Source: Vreelandella alkaliphila (GTDB lineage: Bacteria > Pseudomonadota > Gammaproteobacteria > Pseudomonadales > Halomonadaceae). Taken from it: DNA of 64,000 nt. The stretch is from contig NZ_JABASV010000002.1 of assembly GCF_016107625.1 (NCBI RefSeq), positions 372,001 to 436,000 of the forward strand, in the 5' to 3' direction. Within the stretch, counting starts at the first letter, position 1; each line of letters starts with the position of its first letter. The position numbers were made by a program, and so were the translations under genes. Shown one piece after another: positions 34,578-42,860 of this stretch. Under the pieces are notes generated by a model that saw only the letters and a list, made by a program, of their open reading frames with translations, was not told where the DNA came from and searched no databases.

Positions 34578-35120
34578 ATGCAAACCCAAATGGCACGTGC
34601 TACGCGCGTTAGTCGGGTTCTGCAGCTGACATTAGAGGGGGTGGCTGGCGCTACCCTCTTTGGCATGATGCTGTTGACCACTGCTGACGTAGGCGGCCGC
34701 TACTTTTTTAATTCCCCCATTCTAGGGGCTGTTGAATTAACCCAGCTAATGCTGGCGGCATTGGTATTTCTCTCGCTGCCAGTCGTTTGCTGGCGTCAAG
34801 AGCATGTCAGTGTTGATCTGCTCGATGCGGTATTTCCTGCAAAACTTATCTGGCTACGTGAAGTGATCGTTAACCTGATAGTGACGGCAGCTTTGTGGTT
34901 GATGGCGCAGCGTGTATGGGCGCTGGCAGAGCGTGCCTTCTCATGGGGAGATGTGACGGAGTTTCTGCGCATACCGCGGGGCTACCTGATCGGACTGATC
35001 GCTATCATGCTCGCGCTTTCAGCACTACTGACCCTTATACGAGCCGGTTTCTATTTGCTTGAGGGGCTTAAGGTAATCGAAAAAGGTGGCCCATTGAGTA
35101 TAGGAGAGCCCCATGACTGA
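34578..35120 (+). CDS. TRAP transporter small permease (DctQ)
   Basis: This 180-aa membrane protein has four hydrophobic segments, as DctQ proteins do: the first about residues 16-38, and the others include LTQLMLAALVFLSLPVVCW and LIGLIAIMLALSALLTLI. The start at 34578 is an ATG seven bases after GGAG; a GTG at 34572 is the alternative. It follows the binding protein by 30 bp and overlaps dctM by 8 bp. It anchors and stabilises the large permease subunit. Confidence 0.9.
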   Translation: MQTQMARATRVSRVLQLTLEGVAGATLFGMMLLTTADVGGRYFFNSPILGAVELTQLMLAALVFLSLPVVCWRQEHVSVDLLDAVFPAKLIWLREVIVNLIVTAALWLMAQRVWALAERAFSWGDVTEFLRIPRGYLIGLIAIMLALSALLTLIRAGFYLLEGLKVIEKGGPLSIGEPHD

Positions 35121-36408
35121 AGCGTTGTACGGTTTCGCAGTATTGTTAATACTTGTGTTCCTGCGTGTGCCACTGGCGTTCGCGATGGGGATCGTTGGTT
35201 TCGCCGGGTTCTATCTATTAACGGGTAACTGGAATGCTGCTGAAGCAATGGCGGCGCGCCGGGTAGTAGACACCGCCATGGATTATGGCCTGTCGGTGAT
35301 TCCATTATTCATTCTAATGGGTAACTTTGTTTCTCATGCAGGCCTGTCCGATGCCTTGTTTCGAGCATCAAATGGTTTTCTAGGTCACCGTAAGGGTGGT
35401 CAGGCAATGGCGACAATTGTCGCTTGCGGTGGTTTTAGCGCGATATGCGGATCGAGCTTAGCGACGTGTGCCACCATGGGCCGAGTCGCCATGCCGCAAA
35501 TGCGCAAATATGGCTATAAGGATTCACTGGCTGCCGCTTCCATCGCGGCGGGTGGCACCTTGGGTATCTTGATACCACCCAGCGTCATGCTGGTGATTTA
35601 TGGGATCCTGACCGAAACCAGTATCCGCGAGCTTTTTGCCGCTGGCTTTATCCCCGGCATTCTTGGCATCTTTCTTTATATTGGTGCCATCAAGTGGGTG
35701 CTTTGGCGTGACCCCACCGCTGGCCCTGCGGCAGAGAAAGTGCCATGGCCAGAACGGATCAAGGCGCTAAAAAGCGTAGGCAGTACGCTAGCACTGTTTG
35801 TACTGGTGATTGGCGGTATTTACCTCGGGGTGTTTACGCCCACTGAGGCGGCCGGTATCGGTGCAATGGGCGCTTTCTTAATCGCGCTAATGCGTCGGGC
35901 ACTGACCCCACAAGTGTTAATGAACGTGTTAATGGACACCGTGCGCACCACCGCGATGCTGTTTGCCGTGGTACTAACGGCGCTGATTTTCGCCAACTTC
36001 ATCAACCGTGCGGGGCTGCCTGGCGACCTGCTAGCACTGGTTAATGGCCTGAATGTTGCGCCTTTTGTGGTCATCCTGGTGATTATCGCGATCTATGTCG
36101 TACTGGGCTGCGTGTTTGAAAGTATGTCGATGCTGCTGCTCACCGTACCGGTATTTTTCCCGGTAGTGGCGGGGTTAGGTTACGACTTGGTGTGGTTTGG
36201 CATTCTGGTCGTTATCGTTATCGAGATTAGCCTGATAACACCTCCCGTGGGTATGAACGTGTTCGTATTGCGAGCCGTATTGCCGGACGTATCCACAGGC
36301 ACAATCTTCCGTGGCGTCACCCCTTTCTGGGTTGCGGGTACCATACGTGCGTTGTTGGTGCTTATCTTCCCCGCCATCGTGCTGTTCCTACCACGACTGC
36401 TGTATTAA
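35113..36408 (+). CDS. TRAP transporter large permease (DctM)
   Basis: This 431-aa protein has the twelve or so transmembrane segments of the Na+-coupled TRAP transport subunit. Conserved stretches include FSAICGSSLATCATMGRVAMPQM, AAGGTLGILIPPSVMLVIYG and the C-terminal ISLITPPVGMNVFVLR. It overlaps dctQ by 8 bp and is followed by a strong terminator. With its two partners it forms a complete DctPQM system. Confidence 0.94.
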   Translation: MTEALYGFAVLLILVFLRVPLAFAMGIVGFAGFYLLTGNWNAAEAMAARRVVDTAMDYGLSVIPLFILMGNFVSHAGLSDALFRASNGFLGHRKGGQAMATIVACGGFSAICGSSLATCATMGRVAMPQMRKYGYKDSLAAASIAAGGTLGILIPPSVMLVIYGILTETSIRELFAAGFIPGILGIFLYIGAIKWVLWRDPTAGPAAEKVPWPERIKALKSVGSTLALFVLVIGGIYLGVFTPTEAAGIGAMGAFLIALMRRALTPQVLMNVLMDTVRTTAMLFAVVLTALIFANFINRAGLPGDLLALVNGLNVAPFVVILVIIAIYVVLGCVFESMSMLLLTVPVFFPVVAGLGYDLVWFGILVVIVIEISLITPPVGMNVFVLRAVLPDVSTGTIFRGVTPFWVAGTIRALLVLIFPAIVLFLPRLLY

Positions 36409-36442
36409 AACGGTTTTATTAACTTTCGTACGATACAAAAAG

Positions 36443-36473
36443 ATGACAGGGCGTTTGCCCTGTCATTTTTTTT
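36443..36473. terminator. Bidirectional terminator between dctM and paaZ
   Basis: A perfect 10-bp stem, ATGACAGGGC with its complement, closes a GTTT loop. A T-run follows on the plus strand and an A-rich run precedes it, giving a T-run for the opposing transcript. Confidence 0.88.
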
Positions 36474-36508
36474 GCCTTGCTTTTATGTCTGGCTATTAGG
36501 CTGAGCCG

Positions 36509-38551
36509 TTACTGCCGCTTCGCGACCAGCGTTAGAATGTCATAGCTTGCGACCAGCTCATCATGTTGATTGGTCACCGCGACGTCCCACATCACCACGC
36601 CTTGCGGGTGTCCGTCGGGAGAAGTTCGTCCCTGATCAATCTTGCGCTTACAGGTGAGGCGAGCGCGGATAGTGTCGCCAACCAGCACCGGTGTAATAAA
36701 GCGCAGTGTATCCAAGCCGTAGTTAGCTAGTACCGGGCCTTCACCTGGGTAAACGAACAAGCCAGCGGCTGCCGACAGTACAAAGTAGCCGTGGGCAATG
36801 CGTTGGCCAAATTGGGTCTCTTTCGCGGCAATATCGTCGAAGTGCATATAAAAGTGGTCGCCGGAAAGGCAGCCAAAATTGACGATATCGGCTTCAGTGA
36901 CGGTGCGGCGGTGGGTTAACAGTGACTCGCCAACCTGCAGGTCGTCGAAATGGCGGCGGAACGGGTGGATATCGTTCTCGATCACCTTCGCGCCACGCAC
37001 ATACTCCCCTGTGACGGCCGCGAGCATGGTCGGAGAGCCCTGAATGGCGGTGCGTTGTAGGTAATGGTGAACAGCACGAATACCGCCGAGCTCTTCGCCG
37101 CCGCCTGCGCGGCCGGGGCCGCCATGCTTGAGCATCGGTAGCGGAGAGCCGTGACCAGTGGACTCCTTGGCTGCCTGGGCATCCAGAATCTGCAAGCGGC
37201 CATGCTGGGCGGCCAGCACGGGGATCATTTTAGCAGCAATGGCGGGGTCTTTGGTGGTCAGCGTGGTTACTAGGCTGCCCTTGCCTTTGGCGGCGATGGT
37301 TAAAGCTTCGTCGATGCCGTTGTAGGGCATTAGCGTCGCGACGGGACCGAAAGCTTCGATGTCGTGCGCACCACCGTCGTTCAGTGGGTTGCGGTTGATC
37401 AGTAAGTGAGGAGAGATGAACGCGCCGTTTTCCACCTCCTGGCCGACAGGTTTGAAGCTGCCGTCTCTGCCAAAGACGCACTCACTAGTTTCCAGCAGCT
37501 GTTCGATCGCATGATTCACGTCTCTCAACTGGTCACGGGAAGAGAGTGCGCCCATGCGCACGCCTTCTTGATGAGGATCACCGACGACGATGTTGGCAAG
37601 GCGCGCCGTGATTGTGTCTGCCAATGCATCGAGATGCTCGGCAGGCACTAAAATTCGGCGGATCGCGGTGCATTTCTGGCCTGACTTGGCGGTCATCTCC
37701 TTGACCACTTCTTTGGCAAAAATCTCGAACTCTTCGTCTTCAGGACTTACATCTGGCGCCATAATGGCGCTGTTGAGCGAGTCCGCCTCGGCGTTAAACG
37801 GAATGCTCTTGGCCATGATGTTAGGGTGGCTTTTCAGCATTAGGGCAGTGCTTGCCGAGCCGGTAAAGGTGACAAAGTCCTGCTCTTCCAGGTGGTCGAG
37901 TAGGTCACCGGCTCCACCGATCACTAGTTGCAGCGCACCTTCCGGCAGCAGGCCAGAATCGTTGATGACGCGTACGGCTGCTTCGGTTAAGTAGCTCGTC
38001 GCCGTTGCCGGTTTGAAGATACACGGCATGCCTGCCAGAAAGGCGGGCGCGAACTTCTCCAACATACCCCAGATAGGGAAGTTGAACGCATTAATATGCA
38101 CCGAGACGCCGCGGCGGGGTACCAGAATGTGGGTGCCGTTGAAGTGGTTCTCTTTGCCTAATTGGGTCACTGGGCCTTCGTGGGCCACATTGCCTGAGGG
38201 CAGTTCCTTGCGGCCCGTGGAAGCGTAGGTAAACAGGGTGCCGAAACCGCCGTCGATGTCGATCCAGGAGTCGGCCTTGGTGCAGCCGGTGTGGTGAGAG
38301 ATGGCATAGAGCTCACGCTTACGCTCTTGGATATAGGCGGCCAGCGCCTTAAGAATGGCGGCCCGCTGCTGAAAATCCAGCGCCAGAATGTTCTTCACGC
38401 CGGTGTTGCGGGCGTACGCCACCGCTTCGCGGAAATTGATCTCTTCTTGGTGAGTATGCGCAACGGTGGTGCCGTTGATGGCGCTGATAAGGGCTTTGGA
38501 CTCGGTTTGTCCGAGCCACTGGCCTGCGATGTAACTTTGCAAAACTGGCAT
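36509..38551 (-). CDS. paaZ: Oxepin-CoA hydrolase / 3-oxo-5,6-dehydrosuberyl-CoA semialdehyde dehydrogenase
   Basis: This 680-aa bifunctional enzyme opens the oxepin-CoA ring and oxidises the resulting aldehyde in phenylacetate breakdown. The N-terminal aldehyde dehydrogenase domain (about 1-520) shows [13 protein letters not shown], the Glu in [13 protein letters not shown] and the nucleophile in [15 protein letters not shown]. The C-terminal MaoC-type hydratase domain (about 540-680) shows [30 protein letters not shown], with the catalytic Asp and His. Both parts appear intact and the length matches PaaZ. It is the last gene of the leftward paaABCDEZ run. Confidence 0.95.
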   Translation of the reverse strand: MPVLQSYIAGQWLGQTESKALISAINGTTVAHTHQEEINFREAVAYARNTGVKNILALDFQQRAAILKALAAYIQERKRELYAISHHTGCTKADSWIDIDGGFGTLFTYASTGRKELPSGNVAHEGPVTQLGKENHFNGTHILVPRRGVSVHINAFNFPIWGMLEKFAPAFLAGMPCIFKPATATSYLTEAAVRVINDSGLLPEGALQLVIGGAGDLLDHLEEQDFVTFTGSASTALMLKSHPNIMAKSIPFNAEADSLNSAIMAPDVSPEDEEFEIFAKEVVKEMTAKSGQKCTAIRRILVPAEHLDALADTITARLANIVVGDPHQEGVRMGALSSRDQLRDVNHAIEQLLETSECVFGRDGSFKPVGQEVENGAFISPHLLINRNPLNDGGAHDIEAFGPVATLMPYNGIDEALTIAAKGKGSLVTTLTTKDPAIAAKMIPVLAAQHGRLQILDAQAAKESTGHGSPLPMLKHGGPGRAGGGEELGGIRAVHHYLQRTAIQGSPTMLAAVTGEYVRGAKVIENDIHPFRRHFDDLQVGESLLTHRRTVTEADIVNFGCLSGDHFYMHFDDIAAKETQFGQRIAHGYFVLSAAAGLFVYPGEGPVLANYGLDTLRFITPVLVGDTIRARLTCKRKIDQGRTSPDGHPQGVVMWDVAVTNQHDELVASYDILTLVAKRQ

Positions 38552-38578
38552 TGCGTGTTCTCCCGTACAACATAAACA

Positions 38579-38600
38579 AAGCCGACGCAGTCGCCGGCTT
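38579..38600 (-). other. Hairpin between paaE and paaZ
   Basis: AAGCCG and CGGCTT arms with inner CG pairs form a short imperfect stem 20 bp after the paaE stop, followed on the minus strand by TTTGTTT. It may attenuate paaZ relative to paaABCDE or stabilise the upstream message. Confidence 0.4.
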
Positions 38601-38620
38601 GGAAGTAGGTGGACTAGGGG

Positions 38621-39703
38621 TTATACCTCGTCAAAATCGAGCACCACTTTGTCACTGATCGGATAGCACTGGCAGGACAGTACGTAGCCGGCATCTATTT
38701 CGTAATCTTCCAAGGCGTAATTGGCGTCCATTTCCACCTCACCTTCGATGACTTTTGATTTGCAGGTGGAACACACGCCCGCCTTGCATGAGAACGGCAG
38801 GTCGGCGCCGTGCTCGTTACCCGCGTCCAAAATGTTTTGGGTATTGCGGGACAGGTTATATTCGATGGTGCGGCCGTCGATAATCACCTTGATATGCGAA
38901 GTTTCAGCCTCAAGTTGACCAGCTCTGGCTGCCTGGCGGCGCTTGGCGCCCGCTGTCGGCAGCCCAGTGGTGAACAGCTCGAAGTGCACCTTCTCCTTTG
39001 GCATTCCATGTTGAGTCAGGACATCACGCACGATCTCGGTCATCTCTTGCGGGCCACAGATAAACGCAGCATCGAGCTTGGGTACGTCTACCCAACGGTC
39101 AAACAGGGCATTGCACTTATCGGCATCGATACGACCATTGTAAAGATCGATTTCCTGCTGCTCGCGGCTGAACACGTAAATGATATTAAGGCGTTCGAGA
39201 TAACGATCCTTGAGATCCTGCAGACGTTCGCGAAACAGCGTGCCCGTGGTAGAGCGGTTGCCATAAATCACGGTAAAACGACTTTTCGGCTCGCTTTCCA
39301 ACGTAGTGGAAACAATCGACATGATGGGGGTGACGCCACTGCCTGCGGTCACCGCCAGATAGTGCCCTTCACGACTGGGGTCGAGAGGCACGAAGAACTT
39401 GCCCTGTGGTGGCATCACTTCCAATTGCTCCCCAGGCTGCAATTGCTGGTTGGCAAAGGTGGAGAAGCTACCACCTGGGACTAGCTTGACGGCGACTCTT
39501 AGCTCGTGTTCGTGGACGCCGGTGCAGATTGAATATGAGCGGCGGACATCCTCACCTTCGATGTCGCGGCGCAGTGTCAGGTACTGGCCTTGGGTAAAGC
39601 GAAAGGCGTCCAGCAGATCGTCGGGAATATCGAAAGCAATGGAAACGGCATCATGGGTTTCCTTGCGTACATCCTTGACGGTCAAGGCGTGAAATCGGCT
39701 CAT
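38621..39703 (-). CDS. paaE: Phenylacetyl-CoA epoxidase reductase subunit PaaE
   Basis: This 360-aa reductase supplies electrons from NADPH to the PaaABC epoxidase. The FNR-like domain shows RRSYSICTGVHE for FAD and TAGSGVTPIMSIVSTTL for NADPH. The C-terminal plant-type [2Fe-2S] ferredoxin domain shows CKAGVCSTCKSKV and a final Cys in YVLSCQCYP. The start at 39703 gives the family N-terminus MSRFHALTVKDV; a longer frame to 39832 overlaps paaD and has no family character. It follows paaD by 19 bp. Confidence 0.95.
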   Translation of the reverse strand: MSRFHALTVKDVRKETHDAVSIAFDIPDDLLDAFRFTQGQYLTLRRDIEGEDVRRSYSICTGVHEHELRVAVKLVPGGSFSTFANQQLQPGEQLEVMPPQGKFFVPLDPSREGHYLAVTAGSGVTPIMSIVSTTLESEPKSRFTVIYGNRSTTGTLFRERLQDLKDRYLERLNIIYVFSREQQEIDLYNGRIDADKCNALFDRWVDVPKLDAAFICGPQEMTEIVRDVLTQHGMPKEKVHFELFTTGLPTAGAKRRQAARAGQLEAETSHIKVIIDGRTIEYNLSRNTQNILDAGNEHGADLPFSCKAGVCSTCKSKVIEGEVEMDANYALEDYEIDAGYVLSCQCYPISDKVVLDFDEV

Positions 39704-39722
39704 GGGAAATGGTCTCGTCGTT

Positions 39723-40367
39723 TTACAGACACTTGAAATAGTCGAAAGGCTCCAGGCAATCGCGGCAGCGGTAGAGCGCCTTGCAAGCCGTAGAGCCGAA
39801 TTCGCTGACGCGTTCGGTTGTGTTGCTGCCACATAAAGGGCAGGGCACTACCGGGTCAGACTGGCCCGTCAGGCTGCGTTTGCTAGCACTTCCCACCGGC
39901 GGCGCGATGCCGTAAGCGCGCAATTTTTCACGCCCGGTGTCGGTCAACCAATCGGTGGTCCAGGCAGGTGAAAGGCGGCGCTGAATCAGCGGGTCTGAGT
40001 AACCAGCGGCCACCAACGCTTCATGAATATGCTGTTCGATAACTTCCGTCGCCGGGCAGCCGGAGTAGGTGGGGGTCACATTGACCGCCAGCCGATCGTC
40101 CACCCAGTCGATATCGCGCACAATTCCCAGTTCAACCACGCTGACCACCGGCACTTCTGGGTCTGGCACTTGCTCTAAAACTGCCAGCACGGCGTCGATA
40201 TCGCCTTTTTCACCGGCGGGTGGCAGCCCGCGACGGTCGCTGCCGATCAAGTCACTTGAAGGCCAGTTATCGGTAGGCCTGTTATCGATAGGTCTGTTAT
40301 CGATAGGTCTGTTATCGATAGGTCCATCAATGACAGGCGCAGGCGGTGGGTTACCAGACGGTCGCAT
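39723..40367 (-). CDS. paaD: Phenylacetate degradation protein PaaD with N-terminal repeat insertion
   Basis: This 214-aa protein is needed for epoxidase function, probably in iron-sulfur maturation. The core (about residue 55 on) is the MIP18/DUF59 domain: DPEVPVVSVVELGIVRDI and TYSGCPATEVIE. The C-terminus is a zinc-ribbon-like module with CPLCGS and YRCRDC. The start at 40367 overlaps paaC by 17 bp and has GAGGG before it. Residues 17-36 are a short repeat, PIDNR three times and PTDNW, coded by a 15-bp tandem repeat. This low-complexity lead is absent from typical PaaD (about 165 aa) and may be a flexible, variable linker. Confidence 0.92.
   Translation of the reverse strand: MRPSGNPPPAPVIDGPIDNRPIDNRPIDNRPTDNWPSSDLIGSDRRGLPPAGEKGDIDAVLAVLEQVPDPEVPVVSVVELGIVRDIDWVDDRLAVNVTPTYSGCPATEVIEQHIHEALVAAGYSDPLIQRRLSPAWTTDWLTDTGREKLRAYGIAPPVGSASKRSLTGQSDPVVPCPLCGSNTTERVSEFGSTACKALYRCRDCLEPFDYFKCL
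40261..40320. repeat. 15-bp tandem repeat inside paaD
   Basis: Four 15-bp units run head to tail; the last two (GGTCTGTTATCGATA) are identical, the first two differ by one to four bases, and a decayed fifth unit follows. The unit length is a multiple of three, so copy changes keep the frame. They encode the PIDNR repeats. Confidence 0.9.
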
Positions 40368-41175
40368 CGGGATATGCCCTCGGCAGGTATTGCATTTCCG
40401 CCAACAGAAAGCCCAGGTGCTCGGTGTGATGTCCGACTTTGCCGCCGGTATACATCCAGGCGTCGTAGGAAGGCCGCTCCAGCGTGGCTTCCTCAAGCAC
40501 CTCTTCCACCGTTGCTTTCCAGCGAGCGGCAATGGTCTCAGGATCAGGCGCGATGCCGGCCTCTATCATGGCCTGATCAATCTCGTCGACCTGCAAGAGC
40601 TCGCCGGTGAACTGCCAAAGGTTGTCGAGCGCGCGCTGCATACGCGTGTGGCTTTCTTCGGTGCCATCGCCCAGGCGAATCACCCATTCAGAGGAGCGGC
40701 GAAGGTGGTACGTTGCTTCTTTAAGCGATTTAGCAGCCACTTCGGCAATTCGCGGGTCGCTGGACCCAGCCAAGCCATCAAGTAGATGAACGTGCCAAGC
40801 ATCGAACAGGAACTGACGTCCTATGGTGTCTGCAAAGTCACCGTTGGGCTGCTCGGTGATCAACAGATTACGAAAGTCCTGGGCATCGCGGCGAAAGGCC
40901 AGATGATCGGCATCGATATTGTCAGTTACCAGGTCAGCAACCATCAGTTCAGCCGCATAGCCAAGCCAGTTGCGTGCCTGTCCGAAGAGGTCGAGCCCTA
41001 CATTCATTAAGGCCAGCTCTTCTTCCAACGCTGGAGCTTTGCCACACAGCTGTGCGTGCCGCTGGCCAAGCACCAAGGCGTTGTCGCCAAGGCGTAGCAG
41101 GTAATCGGTCAGCGGTGCTTGTGTTTTTTGAGCCATGTTTTTCAGAGCAGTGTTTTTCAGAGCCATGTTTTGCAT
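40351..41175 (-). CDS. paaC: Phenylacetyl-CoA epoxidase structural subunit PaaC
   Basis: This 274-aa ferritin-like protein is the non-catalytic partner of PaaA in the ring-1,2-epoxidase. Family stretches include LRLGDNALVLGQRHAQLCGKAPALEEELALMNVGLDLFGQAR and the late GGKVGHHTEHLGFLLAEMQYLPRAYP. The start at 41175 lies five bases after the strong AGGGAGG. That start adds a short lead with a threefold 15-bp repeat (ALKN motif) before the family N-terminus near APLTDYLLRL. The start could instead be the downstream ATG of MAQKTQ. It overlaps paaD by 17 bp. Confidence 0.94.
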   Translation of the reverse strand: MQNMALKNTALKNMAQKTQAPLTDYLLRLGDNALVLGQRHAQLCGKAPALEEELALMNVGLDLFGQARNWLGYAAELMVADLVTDNIDADHLAFRRDAQDFRNLLITEQPNGDFADTIGRQFLFDAWHVHLLDGLAGSSDPRIAEVAAKSLKEATYHLRRSSEWVIRLGDGTEESHTRMQRALDNLWQFTGELLQVDEIDQAMIEAGIAPDPETIAARWKATVEEVLEEATLERPSYDAWMYTGGKVGHHTEHLGFLLAEMQYLPRAYPDATVW

Positions 41176-41186
41176 CACAGCCTCCC

Positions 41187-41468
41187 TTACATGTGGCCGA
41201 CTTCTTTCGGCAGTTTGTAGAAGGATGCGTGGCGATAGACCTTATCGTTAGACGGGTCAAACAGCGGCTCTTTCTCATCAGGAGAAGACGCAGTGATTTC
41301 GCTGGCCGGAACCACCCAGATGCTCACTCCTTCATTACGACGGGTGTAAAGCTCGCGGGCATTTTCGATTGCCATGCTGCGATCAGCGGCGTGTACGCTG
41401 CCGACGTGCTTGTGGTTAAGGCCGTGCTTGCTGCGTATAAAAACTTCGAAGAGGGGCCAGTCAGCCAT
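41187..41468 (-). CDS. paaB: Phenylacetyl-CoA epoxidase subunit PaaB
   Basis: This 93-aa protein is a small structural subunit of the PaaABCE epoxidase. It reads WPLFEVFIRSKHGLNHKHVGSVHAADRSMAIENARELYTRR and ends YKLPKEVGHM, in line with PaaB. The start at 41468 lies eight bases after TGAGG and gives near-family length. An ATG at 41489 is also possible and would add seven residues. It sits between paaA and paaC, 11 bp before the latter. Confidence 0.94.
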   Translation of the reverse strand: MADWPLFEVFIRSKHGLNHKHVGSVHAADRSMAIENARELYTRRNEGVSIWVVPASEITASSPDEKEPLFDPSNDKVYRHASFYKLPKEVGHM

Positions 41469-41490
41469 GAGAGATGCCTCAGTGGTCATA

Positions 41491-41508
41491 GGAGTCTCGC
41501 GAGACTCC
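41491..41508. other. Perfect 18-bp palindrome between paaA and paaB
   Basis: GGAGTCTCGCGAGACTCC is perfectly self-complementary and lies in the 99-bp paaA-paaB gap. In RNA it would make a tight hairpin close to the paaB start, so it could modulate paaB translation or processing. Confidence 0.6.
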
Positions 41509-41567
41509 CTATTGTTCTAAAAAATAGTGTTTTAAAAGTCGGGTTTTAAAAATAAGACGTTGCCAGC

Positions 41568-42554
41568 TTAGGCTGCTCGGTGTTGACGCTTGGCGGCATA
41601 AGCCACGGCGGCTTCACGCACCCAGGCACCGTTATCAATGGCGCTACGACGTGCTTCAATGCGCTCGCGGTTGCAGGGGCCGTTGCCTTTCACGACGTCG
41701 AAAAATTCCTGCCAGTCGATTTCACCGAACTCGTAGTGGCCGGTCTCTTGGTTATATTTGAGATCCGGGTCGGGAGCGGTGCAGCCCAGCAGCTCCAGCT
41801 GCGGTACGGTTTGGTCGAGGAAGCGCTGGCGCAACTCATCGTTGCTGTGGCGTTTGATCTTCCAGGCCATCGACTGAGCACTGTTGGGTGAGTTTTCGTC
41901 GGATGGCCCGAACATCATTAGCGATGGCCACCAGAAACGGTTGATGGAGTCCTGCACCATGGCTTTCTGGTCGTCAGTGCCCTCTTGCATCATGGTCAAC
42001 AGAATTTGATAACCCTGGCGCTGATGGAAGCTCTCTTCCTTGCACACGCGAATCATGGCGCGCGCGTAGGGGCCGTAAGAGGTGCGCTGTAGCGGTACCT
42101 GATTGACGATGGCTGCGCCGTCGACCAGCCAGCCGATGGTGCCCATGTCAGCCCAGTTTAGCGTTGGGTAGTTGAAGATACTGGAGTACTTGGCGCGGCC
42201 ATCGTGAAGCTTGTCGATCTCTTCGTCGCGGTCGGCACCCAGAGTTTCCATGGCGCTATAGAGGTACAGGCCATGACCCGCCTCATCCTGAATCTTGGCC
42301 ATTAGCTGCAGCTTGCGCTTAAGGGTCGGCGCACGTGTCAGCCAGTTACCTTCCGGCAGCATACCGACGATCTCGGAGTGTGCGTGTTGCGAGATCTGAC
42401 GGATCAACGTCTTGCGATAGGCGTCCGGCATCCAATTCTTAGGTTCTATTTTGATTTCATCATTGATGCGCTCCTGGAACTGGCGTTCCTCAGGACCCAT
42501 CTCATCAAGCGTTTTAAGTTTTTTAGAACCGGTTTCAACGAGCTGCGCGTACAT
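41568..42554 (-). CDS. paaA: Phenylacetyl-CoA epoxidase catalytic subunit PaaA
   Basis: This 328-aa ferritin-like diiron protein carries the active site that epoxidises phenylacetyl-CoA. Diiron ligands are visible in [20 protein letters not shown] (Glu and His) and in [16 protein letters not shown] (the ExxH motif). PaaA length and order are typical. It is the first gene of the leftward paaABCDEZ run, with GGAGG before the start and a recognisable promoter upstream. Confidence 0.96.
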   Translation of the reverse strand: MYAQLVETGSKKLKTLDEMGPEERQFQERINDEIKIEPKNWMPDAYRKTLIRQISQHAHSEIVGMLPEGNWLTRAPTLKRKLQLMAKIQDEAGHGLYLYSAMETLGADRDEEIDKLHDGRAKYSSIFNYPTLNWADMGTIGWLVDGAAIVNQVPLQRTSYGPYARAMIRVCKEESFHQRQGYQILLTMMQEGTDDQKAMVQDSINRFWWPSLMMFGPSDENSPNSAQSMAWKIKRHSNDELRQRFLDQTVPQLELLGCTAPDPDLKYNQETGHYEFGEIDWQEFFDVVKGNGPCNRERIEARRSAIDNGAWVREAAVAYAAKRQHRAA

Positions 42555-42604
42555 AGAGACCTCCGCGGCGTCGGACTATCAGGGGGTTGACTTATCTTGC
42601 TTAA

Positions 42605-42632
42605 AGTATAGTGATACAAAATATTTTATCAA
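42605..42632 (-). promoter_or_regulatory. Promoter of paaABCDEZ with conserved upstream motif
   Basis: On the minus strand TTGATA, a 16-bp spacer and TATACT form a good sigma70 promoter about 50-80 bp before paaA. The same layout (TTGATG-N16-TATACT) precedes paaF, with TGTATCA in the spacer of both. Further upstream both have GACACAC followed by AAAAA (42644-42650 here). Confidence 0.65.
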
Positions 42633-42770
42633 TAACTATTTTTGTGTGTCGCTTTAAGACTTTATGATTACGGATAAAGCCAGTGTGGTTGGTTTGTAAA
42701 GGAAAATGGGGGTAAATTAAGTGATTCTTAATGTTCTATCTTTTTTCATCAAAGCTGGCTGTTTGGGAAT

Positions 42771-42802
42771 AAAAAAGCCCTTGCAAGGGTGCCTGCAAGG
42801 GC
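42771..42802 (-). terminator. Intrinsic terminator after paaK
   Basis: On the minus strand GCCCTTGCA, an 8-nt loop, and TGCAAGGGC are followed by six T. It ends the paaFGHIJK transcript and separates it from paaABCDEZ. Confidence 0.85.
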
Positions 42803-42860
42803 GTCGTTCTAACGTCTCAGTGTATGGCTAAACCAACCGATTAAGGCGCTAAGGAGTGAA

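Noticed and set aside
38810-39484. 224-codon plus-strand frame opposite paaE
   Set aside because: paaE has clear FAD, NADPH and [2Fe-2S] motifs over the same bases; the antisense translation has none.
40261-40320. Short regular repeats considered as a CRISPR-like array
   Set aside because: Units are 15 bp with no spacers, lie within a coding frame, and translate to a regular peptide repeat.
40069-40785. Long open frame on the plus strand across paaC and paaD
   Set aside because: It is antisense to two well-supported paa genes, crosses their boundary, and its translation shows the minisatellite in another frame and no family character.
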